DNA of 64,000 nt from assembly GCA_000309945.1 (NCBI GenBank), contig CM001633.1, positions 766,723 through 830,722 of the forward strand. Reading direction: 5' to 3'. The stretch comes from Leptolyngbyaceae cyanobacterium JSC-12. Its GTDB lineage: Bacteria > Cyanobacteriota > Cyanobacteriia > Leptolyngbyales > Leptolyngbyaceae. A program made the position numbers and the translations under genes. Shown here one piece after another: positions 43,780-52,649 of the stretch (the first letter of the stretch is position 1; each line of letters opens with the position of its first letter). Under the pieces are notes generated by a model, which was not told the DNA's origin, searched no databases, and worked only from the letters and a program-made list of their open reading frames with translations.

Positions 43780-44919
43780 ATGTTAATTGAAAAAATCAAG
43801 TCACGGCTTCAAACTCCTACTTTACTGGAAGACGTAGCTTCAGAATTTAAGATTTCACCGGGGGCAGCTCTAGATATTGCCTTTTCCCTTGGAGCGAAGT
43901 TGGCAGACAGTACCCTGAGCTTTAATAAAAGCTCGTTACTCCTTGGTCTTCAAAAACAAAATAGAGAGTTAAAGCAAGAGCTTTTAGAGCAAACAAGACT
44001 TAATAAACTAATAAGCCTTGAGTTAGAAGCCGCTGAAAGTAGAAATCATCTACTAGACACACTTCATACAAATAGTGGAGGTCCTACTCTAAAAATTCCT
44101 GCTACTGATTTAGAAGAAGCAACTGCAATCATCCTCGCCTCAGATTGGCATGTGGGTGAAAGAGTTGACCGTAAAACCACTAATGGGTTAAATGAGTTTA
44201 ATCCTGATATAGCTACTAAACGAGCTGGCAAGTTCTTTGCAAACGCTTGCAAATTGATAGAAAAGGAAAGACATAGCGTTCCGATTAACCACGCTATTCT
44301 ATGGCTTGGTGGTGACCTGATCACAGGGTATATACACGAAGAGCTACAAGAATCAAACTACTTATCTCCTGTTGAAGAAAGTTTACTAGTTCAAGATCTA
44401 GTAAGTGATGGTATTTCTTACTTATTAAAATACGTCGATAAAATAACAGTTATTTGCTCCTACGGAAATCACGGTCGTACCGAGAAGAAAAAGCGGATTA
44501 GCACAGGAGCTAAAAATAGCTATGAATGGTTACTTTATCAACAATTAGCGCACAGAATCAAATCGGTGGACTGGCATGTGGGAAGTGGATACTTCTCTTA
44601 TTTACAACTTTACGACCAAGTAATCCGCTTTCATCATGGTGACGGGATTAAGTATCACGGAGGTATCGGAGGGGTAACAGTTCCACTTATTAAATTTGTT
44701 AATCGTTGTAACACACAAACTAAAGCGACATTAGATGTAGTGGGACATTTTCACACTCTTACTTTTCATAACCAGTTTATTGTAAACGGGTCTTTAATTG
44801 GCATGACTCCTTACGCAATGCAGATTGGTTGCTCGTATGAAAGACCACAACAAGGGTTTCTGGTTGTAGAACAAAAGCATGGAATAACCAGTCAGGCTCC
44901 TATTCTGGTTGAAGACTGA
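43780..44919 (+). CDS. Calcineurin-like metallophosphoesterase
   Basis: Start ATG 43780 (MLIEKIKSRL) is preferred over 43750, which would include the hairpin. The 379-residue product has a helical N-terminus (about 1-90, HTH-like then coiled coil) and a metallophosphoesterase core: SDWHVGE (D-x-H), WLGGDLITG (GD), SYGNHGR (GNH), RFHHGDG and VVGHFHT (GH-x-H). These are all five metal motifs. SbcD/Mre11-type nucleases share the fold, but the SbcC partner is absent. Phage relatives are often annotated as nuclease or phosphatase; the substrate is open. Confidence 0.85.
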   Translation: MLIEKIKSRLQTPTLLEDVASEFKISPGAALDIAFSLGAKLADSTLSFNKSSLLLGLQKQNRELKQELLEQTRLNKLISLELEAAESRNHLLDTLHTNSGGPTLKIPATDLEEATAIILASDWHVGERVDRKTTNGLNEFNPDIATKRAGKFFANACKLIEKERHSVPINHAILWLGGDLITGYIHEELQESNYLSPVEESLLVQDLVSDGISYLLKYVDKITVICSYGNHGRTEKKKRISTGAKNSYEWLLYQQLAHRIKSVDWHVGSGYFSYLQLYDQVIRFHHGDGIKYHGGIGGVTVPLIKFVNRCNTQTKATLDVVGHFHTLTFHNQFIVNGSLIGMTPYAMQIGCSYERPQQGFLVVEQKHGITSQAPILVED

Positions 44920-44927
44920 TTTTTTTG

Positions 44928-44962
44928 CGTTTATGCGCTCCAAATATCTGAGCACATAAGCG
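44928..44962 (+). terminator. Imperfect hairpin after the phosphoesterase gene
   Basis: CGTTTATGCGCTC and GAGCACATAAGCG pair with two G-U wobbles over 13 bp, 9 bases after the stop. It is preceded by T7 rather than followed by a T run, so its role as a terminator on this strand is weak. Confidence 0.45.
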
Positions 44963-44979
44963 TTGAAAGAGCTTCTTAA

Positions 44980-45008
44980 AGTAGGGCTGTTCTGCATTTT
45001 GCCCTACT
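44980..45008 (+). promoter_or_regulatory. Hairpin abutting the tail fibre start codon
   Basis: AGTAGGGC (44980-44987) and GCCCTACT (45001-45008) form a perfect 8-bp stem with a 13-base loop, ending directly at the ATG (45009). No separate ribosome-binding site is seen, so the stem may control initiation. Confidence 0.5.
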
Positions 45009-47120
45009 ATGCCTATTAATTTACCTGACCTTCGGCTTGGTCTGAAACAAGTTAACACAGGACTTGCTCCAAACGATGGTCAGGGGGAAGACTTAAGAAG
45101 TGCTTTTGATAAGGTTAACTTCAACACAAACATCTTAGCCAACATGGTTGGCGAAGCACTTACTAACACTAAAGATTATTGGGTATCTACTAGTGGAGTT
45201 GATACCAACAATGGATTAACTGAAGGGACCGCTTTTCGAACAATTAGTAAAGCCGTATCCACCATTTATAAAGACCTGAAACTTAGTGGGCAGCAGGCAA
45301 CTATCAATTTAATGCCTGGTGACTACGTTGAATCTATTCTTATTAATGGTTTACCTGATGGGGCTTATGGAGTAAATGCTCCTATTAGAATTCGTAAAGC
45401 AGCTGGACAAGCCGGAACTGTTTATTGGTCTTTCAATCCTGCTAATCACAATTACGCTTTAAGAATCAGTGGCGGAGCTAGGGTGCTACTAGATGGTATT
45501 CATTTTCGTACCTCTGTCCCAGGTTCTCTCAATGCAGGTAAACATTTAATAGATGTACTTTCTAGTTCTAGCCTTTGGCTTGGTTCCTGTGAATTTGCGT
45601 TGATGGGAGCAACTACCCTTAATGATGCCGTACACATTTATGTGTACAACGACTCGGAGCTTCAGCTACAAAAGGCGTACACAATCAAGGGAGGGGGCAC
45701 AACTCATATTTATGTTGGAGATGGCTCAAAAGTTTGGAGTCCTCCATCAACAGGTGACCCTAAAATTTGTACGTTGGATGGCACAGTCGAATTTCGTGAA
45801 TTCATTCAGGTTCGAGGACGCTCTGATGTCCAGTTGTCTGCAGACAATATTCAGTATCAGGGCAACTTACAAGGAAGACAGTTCAACACAGACATTTTTT
45901 CTACCGTTCAATTAGGTGTAAACCTTTTACCCAACAGTGCTCAGGTAGGTACCTATGAACAACAGTCGTTAAACGGTTCGCTCACCTTTCTGTCTCCCAC
46001 CACGATGGCAGCAAGTCTGTCAGTACTGGGGACATCTAGCTTCCAGGGAGCAATGACTGTTAGTGGTCAAGCTACTTTTTCAAACACAACCAATTTTACA
46101 AGTGCAGTCTCACTTACGGGTATTACCACTGCTTCTGCCCCTCCCAATGACGACAACAGTGGACGAGTAGCTACTACTGGGTTTGTTCAACAAGTTGTCC
46201 AGGATAAAATTTTGGCAGCAGTAGGTATTGCAACCCCCGCGTTATTCGGTTTAGTCAAAATTGATGGTGCTGACGCTGACCCGATCGTTTATCGGAAAGT
46301 CACAGTTGATACGCTACTTGGCTTAAAAGCAAATTTAGCCAGCCCGACTTTTACTGGAGAACCAAAAGCACCCACTCCTTCCAGTGCAGACAATTCAACA
46401 AATTTGGCAACAACAGCTTGGGTGCGAAATTACACTGCTGGTATCTCTTCAATGCCAACAGGTGCAATTTTACCATTTGCTGGTCCAACTACTGCAATTC
46501 CCTCAGGATGGCTCTTGTGTGATGGAGCATATGTAAGCCGCACTACCTACGCCACATTGTTTACTGCAATAGGTACACGCTGGGGTTCTACGTCTGAAAG
46601 TAATTTCAGATTACCCTTATTAACTGATAGAGGGTTGATGGGTGCTGCAGCCGACGAAAACGTTGGACAGCTAAGTGGTTCTGCAAGCGTAACACTGACT
46701 ACACCTAATCTTCCAGCACATACACATAACGTCATCGATCCAGGACACGTTCACTCGACAACAGACCCAGGACATGCTCACGGCATTTCTGACCCAGGAC
46801 ACGTTCACGGTGTATTTGACCCTGGACATTCGCACGTTGTCACCACGCCTATTGTCACGACTGGGTTAAACCCTCCCAACTTATTGTGGGAAGCTTGGAG
46901 CAACCCAGGTGCTGGAGCGTATGGCAGTGCCACAGCCGTAACTGCACTAACAGGTATTTATATAGATAGAGCGTGGACTGGCATAACTATTAATGGCGCT
47001 TTAAGCAACTTGTCTATTAACGCTTCTGGTACTGGAATTACCTTACAAAACACAGGCAGCGGTCAATCGTTCAGTGTTATTAATCCTCACGGAAAAGTCC
47101 ACTGGATAATAAAAGCGTAG
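45009..47120 (+). CDS. Tail fibre with phage tail collar domain and HxH repeats
   Basis: The 703-residue protein has a short N-terminal virion-attachment-like segment (NDGQGEDLRSAFDKVNFNT, about 22-40), a pectin-lyase-like beta-helix start (about 58-250, with VSTSGVDTNNG and INLMPGDYV), linkers with CHASE-like TTGFVQQVVQD repeats (about 395, 480) and a C-terminal collar domain (about 490-570, PSGWLLCDGAYVSRTTY and NFRLPLLTDRG). After it are four DPGHxH repeats and a Ser/Gly-rich tip. This layout is that of receptor-binding tail fibres; the beta-helix may bind or cleave surface polysaccharide. Confidence 0.88.
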   Translation: MPINLPDLRLGLKQVNTGLAPNDGQGEDLRSAFDKVNFNTNILANMVGEALTNTKDYWVSTSGVDTNNGLTEGTAFRTISKAVSTIYKDLKLSGQQATINLMPGDYVESILINGLPDGAYGVNAPIRIRKAAGQAGTVYWSFNPANHNYALRISGGARVLLDGIHFRTSVPGSLNAGKHLIDVLSSSSLWLGSCEFALMGATTLNDAVHIYVYNDSELQLQKAYTIKGGGTTHIYVGDGSKVWSPPSTGDPKICTLDGTVEFREFIQVRGRSDVQLSADNIQYQGNLQGRQFNTDIFSTVQLGVNLLPNSAQVGTYEQQSLNGSLTFLSPTTMAASLSVLGTSSFQGAMTVSGQATFSNTTNFTSAVSLTGITTASAPPNDDNSGRVATTGFVQQVVQDKILAAVGIATPALFGLVKIDGADADPIVYRKVTVDTLLGLKANLASPTFTGEPKAPTPSSADNSTNLATTAWVRNYTAGISSMPTGAILPFAGPTTAIPSGWLLCDGAYVSRTTYATLFTAIGTRWGSTSESNFRLPLLTDRGLMGAAADENVGQLSGSASVTLTTPNLPAHTHNVIDPGHVHSTTDPGHAHGISDPGHVHGVFDPGHSHVVTTPIVTTGLNPPNLLWEAWSNPGAGAYGSATAVTALTGIYIDRAWTGITINGALSNLSINASGTGITLQNTGSGQSFSVINPHGKVHWIIKA
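46737..46844 (+). repeat. Four 27-base tandem repeats coding DPGHxH
   Basis: Four in-frame units of nine codons begin with Asp-Pro-Gly-His-x-His (x = Val, Ala, Val, Ser). In the T4 long tail fibre tip, stacked HxH motifs bind iron to make a rigid needle; the same is likely here. Confidence 0.85.
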
Positions 47121-47127
47121 TATCTTT

Positions 47128-47146
47128 AAGAATGAGTATCATTCTT
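47128..47146 (+). terminator. Terminator of the tail fibre gene
   Basis: AAGAATGA and TCATTCTT form an 8-bp stem with a GTA loop, followed by GTTTG, 8 bases after the stop. It is the last phage-like feature before the host region. Confidence 0.65.
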
Positions 47147-47267
47147 GTTTGTGGATAACTAACTTTTACCGTTAATGGATAACTATTGGTAAACGAGGTT
47201 ATATTCTCTGGTTAAAGTAGCTAGAACAACCGAAGATACTAAGTTAAGAGTGTAGAGTTGAGGACTT
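47147..47267. other. Phage-host junction region with a direct repeat
   Basis: The change from phage-type to chromosome-type sequence falls in these 121 bases. The 10-mer TGGATAACTA occurs at 47152-47161 and 47176-47185 (24-base period). It may be a regulator site for the metal transporter or a remnant of an attachment site. The matching left end is outside the window. Confidence 0.4.
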
Positions 47268-48014
47268 ATGCTAGAGGTTCAGCAACTAGCTGTCAACTAC
47301 CGGGGAATTCGTGGGCTGGATTCGGTCAGCTTTCGGGTGCAGCCTGGGCAACTGGTGGGAGTGATTGGACCGAATGGGGCAGGCAAAAGCACAATGTTTA
47401 AAGCGATGTTGGGCTTAATTCCTAGAGATCGGGGAGTGGTGAAGTATTGTACCTGTCCACTGCATCAGCAGTTAGAACGAGTCGCCTATGTGCCGCAGCG
47501 ATCGCAGATTGATTGGGATTACCCGATCACCGTTTGGAATGTAGTGATGATGGCACGCACCCGACAACTTGGGTGGTTTCGTAGCCCTGGTCGTAGTGCT
47601 AAAGAGTTGGTAAAAACAGCGCTGCAACAGGTAGAGATGTACGAGCTACGCGATCGCCGCATCAGTGATTTATCTGGTGGGCAACAGCAGCGCGTTTTTT
47701 TAGCACGAGCACTGGCTCAACAAGCTGAACTGTTTTTCTTTGATGAGCCGTTTACAGGTGTAGATACGAAAACAGCAGCGATTATGCTGCAGATATTTGA
47801 TGAATTACGCCAGCAAGGAAAAATTTTACTCATCAGCAGCCATGATTGGGGACAGGCTTTGAGCCAGCTTGATCGCTTACTGTTGATTAATCAACGTTTA
47901 ATTGCTGATGGTGCTCCATACCAGGTAATGACTCCAGAGAACTTACAGCAGGCTTATGGCACAACATTGCAAACACACCATTGGCATGGGCTAGACTCTA
48001 ATTTATTTTGCTAG
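47268..48014 (+). CDS. mntA: Manganese/zinc ABC transporter ATPase (MntA-like)
   Basis: The 248-residue protein has Walker A GPNGAGKST near 35-43, the signature LSGGQQQRV near 134-142, Walker B ELFFFDEPF and switch His in SSHDW. Its QRSQIDWDYPITV Q-loop region is the form seen in Mn/Zn importers. It powers metal uptake with the permease encoded 94 bases downstream. In cyanobacteria a substrate-binding gene (mntC) usually precedes it; here the phage tail fibre gene does. Mn versus Zn cannot be set by eye. Confidence 0.85.
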   Translation: MLEVQQLAVNYRGIRGLDSVSFRVQPGQLVGVIGPNGAGKSTMFKAMLGLIPRDRGVVKYCTCPLHQQLERVAYVPQRSQIDWDYPITVWNVVMMARTRQLGWFRSPGRSAKELVKTALQQVEMYELRDRRISDLSGGQQQRVFLARALAQQAELFFFDEPFTGVDTKTAAIMLQIFDELRQQGKILLISSHDWGQALSQLDRLLLINQRLIADGAPYQVMTPENLQQAYGTTLQTHHWHGLDSNLFC

Positions 48015-48107
48015 TCTGTTTTATTTTGCTAGTCCATGTCTTTGGCTGGATAAGGCACTACACAAGGTTTCTAATGCTCCGTTTCCTGTTCTTTATTTCC
48101 CTCCTCT

Positions 48108-48974
48108 ATGTTTACCTGGTTGCTAGAACCTCTGAACTATGAGTTCATGCGTAATGCGATCGCAATTGGCGTCATTGTTGGACTCTTGTGTCCAATCGTT
48201 GGCAGCTATTTGATTGTGCAACGGATGGCGCTATTGGGTGATGTCATCGCTCACTCAGTGATGCCAGGTCTTTCTGTTTCGTTGTTCTTGGGTATTGATA
48301 TTTTGATTGGAGCGTTTGTATCTGGCATTTTGGGTGCATTGACGATTGTACTAATTCGTGCCCAATCTAAAGTTAAAGTGGATTCAGCGATGGCACTCAC
48401 GTTCTCCAGCTATTTTGCCCTGGGAGTGATGCTAATTACGGTGTTGCAAAATAAGTTGGATCTCGACAGTTTTTTGTTTGGTGACATTCTTAGCATTTCA
48501 TCTCCTGATATCTTGCGCACATTGATGATTGCTGTATTAATTTTGTCAGCAATCAAGCTCTTTTACAAAGAGTTACTTTTTTACACGTTTGATCAAACTG
48601 GTGCTCAAGCGATCGGGTTACCTATTAACACGATTTACATGGGATTTATGGTGATGATTACGTTGACGATTATCGCCAGTATGCAGGCAGTTGGAGTAAT
48701 TTTGGTGATCTCATTGCTTGTCGGTCCAGCACTCACGGCCTACTTGTTAGTCAAGGAGTTACACCATATGATGTTACTGGGTTCACTATTTGGTGTGATT
48801 TCCAGTCTTACAGGAGTCTATTTGAGTTATTTTCGTAATCTGCCATCCGGTCCTGCTATTGTCCTAGTTTCGTCTAGTCTGTTTCTACTGGCGCTTTTGT
48901 TTAGCCCATCCCAAGGTATTTTAACGGGTCTAAATAGAAAATTTAGACAATCACGCGAACAAAAACTTGGCTAG
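48108..48974 (+). CDS. mntB: Manganese/zinc ABC transporter permease (MntB-like)
   Basis: The 288-residue membrane protein has about eight hydrophobic helices and the ABC-3 family core: GSYLIVQRMALLGDVIAHSV near 27-46 and VGVILVISLLVGPALTAYLL near 196-215. It forms the membrane channel for the preceding ATPase. No further transporter genes follow; the next gene is on the other strand. Confidence 0.88.
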   Translation: MFTWLLEPLNYEFMRNAIAIGVIVGLLCPIVGSYLIVQRMALLGDVIAHSVMPGLSVSLFLGIDILIGAFVSGILGALTIVLIRAQSKVKVDSAMALTFSSYFALGVMLITVLQNKLDLDSFLFGDILSISSPDILRTLMIAVLILSAIKLFYKELLFYTFDQTGAQAIGLPINTIYMGFMVMITLTIIASMQAVGVILVISLLVGPALTAYLLVKELHHMMLLGSLFGVISSLTGVYLSYFRNLPSGPAIVLVSSSLFLLALLFSPSQGILTGLNRKFRQSREQKLG

Positions 48975-48984
48975 AATAACCTGG

Positions 48985-49653
48985 CTAGAACTTGTAGTTG
49001 CGATCGCGCACCCACAAACTAACAGGTACCGAATTGCCACTGGCATCAACTTTTGCTTCTACAACGAATGAGCGCTGATTACCTTGCTGCGCCTGGTTAA
49101 TGGCAGCATTTACCTGCTCTCGCTGGTCTTCAGGCATGTAGTAGGTTTCCAATCCGTAAACGACTCGCCAGCCTTCGGCACGTCCTTTCAACGCAATTTG
49201 GTTGTCTGGTAAGTTTGATGGACGTTCACCACTGATACGCACAGGTTTCCAGGGCTGAGGCGGACGAGAATCCTTAGCTGAGGGGGCTTCCAGAATCACG
49301 TACACCTCTCCAACCGGATTAGTTTTCAAGTGTTCCCCCCCTGGGAGTTTAGACAATTTATCGAGTTGAGACACCTCATAGCCCAATGTTTGGTAATATC
49401 CCCGCAGAAAATCGTAGGGATCGACTGGAGCCGTTTGCAACACAACGGTTCTGCCTGTGGCGTAAGTGTAAGCATCCTGGGCGGGGACGGCAATAATCAA
49501 CGCTGATTGAACCAATAGGGGTAGCCAAAATCGCCATCCGGGTAAGCGTCGAGGGGATGCCACTGTTTCGAGCACAGGGTCCAGAGCAGGAGTTGGGCGA
49601 TCGCTGGGCAATGGTTGATTGGGCAATTTATCGCTAGGTGTGGGAGAGTTCAT
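48985..49653 (-). CDS. GDYXXLXY-type membrane-anchored protein
   Basis: The 222-residue protein has a Pro-rich N-terminus, one membrane helix (about 38-57, WRFWLPLLVQSALIIAVPA), and a DPYDFLRGYYQTL motif near 78-90 that defines the GDYXXLXY family. The rest is an extracytoplasmic beta-rich domain. It overlaps the DUF2157 gene by four bases. The two are found together in many bacteria; function is unknown. Confidence 0.85.
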   Translation of the reverse strand: MNSPTPSDKLPNQPLPSDRPTPALDPVLETVASPRRLPGWRFWLPLLVQSALIIAVPAQDAYTYATGRTVVLQTAPVDPYDFLRGYYQTLGYEVSQLDKLSKLPGGEHLKTNPVGEVYVILEAPSAKDSRPPQPWKPVRISGERPSNLPDNQIALKGRAEGWRVVYGLETYYMPEDQREQVNAAINQAQQGNQRSFVVEAKVDASGNSVPVSLWVRDRNYKF

Positions 49654-51089
49654 GGTAATTCCTCTTGTGATGAATGGGATAAGGATGATATTCGACGGGG
49701 TTGAATTTTCCGCTCAAACCAAAGTCCGGCAGCAATAATGCCTGCACCGCATAGGGCTAACACGATGGACTTCAAAAGTAGTCCTGTGTTGAATTCCAGA
49801 CTACGACTGATAATACCCAGTACCAGCAGTACCATCCCGCCCCAAAAGGTATGCCGTTCTGTCAGGGCTAATCCATCTCGAATTAAGCTGATTGCAACGA
49901 CGAACAGCATGACGTTGAACACCAGCGTTGTAACCTGCCCCAGTTGGGGGTGCCAGATAAGCACAGCGGCAGTTAAGAGGAGCAAAATGGCGATCAACCC
50001 AGTGTTAATGGCGCGTTCTTGTGGTTGGCGCAGGCGGATTTGATAGCGCAATTGCAACCAGCCTAACCCTGTAACGATGCCCAACCATACAGCATCAATG
50101 AGTGGATACCAATCCCAGGTATTCAGCCAATAGGTGGATTCTCTGGGGTTCATATCCCACCAATCATGGAAGGCAAGCACGTAGAACAGAACACTAAGAA
50201 AGACAATCGCTAAACTGCGGGAAATTGGTTGAAATGAATGTTGACGAGCGTAAGCAGTAGCCAAGGCAGAATGCACAAGGGAACGACGCTGCCAGATCTG
50301 TTCACTGTATCCCCAAAGTAGGGCAGGGGGTAGCACAAAGGCGATCGCGATCATCCAGCCAATATCCCACACTGCATAAACCTTGAAATTGAAAACAAAA
50401 GAAACCACAAGCGCGATCGCACTCAAGCCAAACAGTGCCCGTGAACGGCGACACCAATACGCTAACGGCACAAACACGAGGCTGATCAGTAACGGCAGAT
50501 GTTGAATCATCAACGTGGCGAGCGTGAACTGATTCCAAACAGTAGAACTGCTCCAACTAAATAGATAGGCAATCACTACTAAAATGAGCGACAGCATACC
50601 TAATGATGCCAGCCGTAAGCTATACGCCATTGCTGCAACGCCCAATCCCCAAACCAAAAACAACTCATAGGCATCACCGCTTTGATGAAACATTTGGGAC
50701 ATCAAGCCCAAGTTGGCACCTAATAGCAGCGCCCCCAGCAACAGCAACCCATATCCAAGTCGTTGTTGCCCTTTTTGCGAGGCGGGCTTGCGCCACAGAT
50801 AAAATCCAGTCGCATTTACACCTACAAACGTGCTGATTAACAACAGCATTTTGAGAGAACGCGACCATTCCTGCCAGTTTGCCGCCACAAAGGTAATAGC
50901 TCCCAAACCCAGGAGCACTGCCCCCAAACCCATCAAAATGGTGACAAAGCGATTACTGGCTTCTCCTTCCAGTTGATTAAATTGATAACGCGCTGCTAAT
51001 TGCTCGTAGAGCGCGGCATCAATCAATCCCTCAGACCACCATTTCTCGGATTCCTGGCGTAATTGGCGGCGAAATTTTTCCGAAATCAT
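49650..51089 (-). CDS. DUF2157 multi-spanning membrane protein
   Basis: The 479-residue protein has a soluble N-terminal part of about 45 residues (with FRRQLRQESEKWWSEG) and then some 12 to 14 hydrophobic helices. The first helix block, VTILMGLGAVLLGLGAITFVAANW near 48-71, is typical of DUF2157. Its partner in the operon is the GDYXXLXY protein. The role is not known; the C-terminal basic tail is cytoplasmic by the positive-inside rule. 92 bases separate its start from the amylase gene. Confidence 0.85.
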   Translation of the reverse strand: MISEKFRRQLRQESEKWWSEGLIDAALYEQLAARYQFNQLEGEASNRFVTILMGLGAVLLGLGAITFVAANWQEWSRSLKMLLLISTFVGVNATGFYLWRKPASQKGQQRLGYGLLLLGALLLGANLGLMSQMFHQSGDAYELFLVWGLGVAAMAYSLRLASLGMLSLILVVIAYLFSWSSSTVWNQFTLATLMIQHLPLLISLVFVPLAYWCRRSRALFGLSAIALVVSFVFNFKVYAVWDIGWMIAIAFVLPPALLWGYSEQIWQRRSLVHSALATAYARQHSFQPISRSLAIVFLSVLFYVLAFHDWWDMNPRESTYWLNTWDWYPLIDAVWLGIVTGLGWLQLRYQIRLRQPQERAINTGLIAILLLLTAAVLIWHPQLGQVTTLVFNVMLFVVAISLIRDGLALTERHTFWGGMVLLVLGIISRSLEFNTGLLLKSIVLALCGAGIIAAGLWFERKIQPRRISSLSHSSQEELP

Positions 51090-51181
51090 AATTCAAAACT
51101 CTTCACCAGGAAACGAATGTATTTACTATACTGTCCGGTTGCACCCCCCCCTGGAAACGTAAGACACTCTTCAATCTGGCA

Positions 51182-52552
51182 TTAGTTAGTGGTGCATTGG
51201 GAAAAGGGTTCACGGATAAAGTAGAGCGCATCTCGTCCCTGGACTTCTATGCCACCTCGGCTCCAAGTACCCCAACGAGTGACATATTTTTTGTCATCAT
51301 TGCGACGCTCGATCGCAACCGTAAAATTATTGCGTAATTCTCGATAACAACCTTCTAAATTTGTCAGGGTTAAATCAAGAACCGGAATATCAAATTCAGT
51401 CGCACTTTTATTCACCACAAAAAAGCCTTCACTGCCTCGTTCCATGAATAACAATGTTGAACTATCAATTACCCCTAAAATCGTTTCTTTCACATTCCTG
51501 CCTTCATTACCTCGTTGATATAGAATGCGGCGAAATTCCACTCCATGTTTGATATAAGGAACACTCAAATTGTCCTTCCCTAAAATTAATGGAGTTCCGC
51601 TTTCTCTAGCTAATACATAAGCTGTTGCTAATTCTGCATCTGCACGATTGCGATAGCGGCAGACGGGGAAACCAGGATTAATCTCAGGATCGGTATCATG
51701 ATTAATGCCGAATGTGACACTACGGCGATCGTCAACAGCATTGGGCACTCGTAAACTGCGCAAATCTCCTCCAAAACTGAAAGCTTGCAGCAAAGTATTA
51801 CACAATCGAAAATCAGTAATCGCTGCGATAGACGTGTAATCTTCTGGGCGTGTGTCCGCATCTTCAATGACTTCTAAGTAATTCCAGGCTTGCCCTTGAG
51901 TCGCGCGGTTGATGTAATTGATATATTCCTGAACATACTGAGGTTGAATATGTTTAGCTGCATCAAATCGGAATCCACGAATGCCTAAATCAATCAACTT
52001 TTGCAGGTGCACTGTATGAATATCTCGCACATTTTGACGGCTCTGATCTAAATCAGGCAAATCACCATTTAGCCAACATATTCGTTCTGTTATCGTATTG
52101 CCATCGTTGTAATTAATCGAACAACGACGATGAAAGTCAGGTGGGTTAAAAGTGGGAAAATTCAAATCTTGATACTGTTCCATATTTGCCATGTGATTAA
52201 ACACTACATCAGCAATGATTTTCATATTGCAGCGAGTCGCTGTAGCAATTAAATCTCTGAGATTTTGTTCATTTCCTCGTCCTGCAATTACTCGATAATC
52301 CACAGGTTGATACCGCACTGCCCACTCCAAAGGAGCAGGTAGCGGACCCGGATTCAACTGTTGGGCGGGTGCAATTTGCACATGAGAATATCCCTGCTGT
52401 GCCAGCGTGCAAACATAGGTTGCAACCTGGGCATACGGCTCATCATGGGCATGAAAAATTGCGATCGGTTGTTCAGTAGTCAACCCTTTGCTGAAAAAGT
52501 TGAAAACGATTAAAGGAATCGCAGTAATTCTTACAAAAAGTTGCCAATGCAT
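51182..52552 (-). CDS. Alpha-amylase family protein (GH13), secreted
   Basis: The 456-residue protein has an N-terminal hydrophobic segment (about 1-20) that may be a signal peptide or anchor. The barrel motifs are IIADVVFNHM (region I), GFRFDAAKH (region II, nucleophile Asp), NYLEVIED (region III, acid Glu) and FGINHDTD (region IV, His-Asp). All three catalytic acids are kept. It would hydrolyse alpha-glucans such as starch or glycogen. The C-terminal beta domain is short. It sits alone between unrelated genes. Confidence 0.88.
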   Translation of the reverse strand: MHWQLFVRITAIPLIVFNFFSKGLTTEQPIAIFHAHDEPYAQVATYVCTLAQQGYSHVQIAPAQQLNPGPLPAPLEWAVRYQPVDYRVIAGRGNEQNLRDLIATATRCNMKIIADVVFNHMANMEQYQDLNFPTFNPPDFHRRCSINYNDGNTITERICWLNGDLPDLDQSRQNVRDIHTVHLQKLIDLGIRGFRFDAAKHIQPQYVQEYINYINRATQGQAWNYLEVIEDADTRPEDYTSIAAITDFRLCNTLLQAFSFGGDLRSLRVPNAVDDRRSVTFGINHDTDPEINPGFPVCRYRNRADAELATAYVLARESGTPLILGKDNLSVPYIKHGVEFRRILYQRGNEGRNVKETILGVIDSSTLLFMERGSEGFFVVNKSATEFDIPVLDLTLTNLEGCYRELRNNFTVAIERRNDDKKYVTRWGTWSRGGIEVQGRDALYFIREPFSQCTTN

Positions 52553-52649
52553 CCTGATGAATCCCTATCAACTCGTTGGTTAGCTTCAAGCATAATCGGT
52601 GAATCTGTGGCACGATTGGAAAGCTGGTTGTGTTTTGCAGAGTTTATCC

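Noticed and set aside
47152-47185. The repeated TGGATAACTA as a phage attachment site
   Set aside because: Both copies are on the same side of the junction and only 24 bases apart; the far end of the phage is not in view, so there is no pair to compare.
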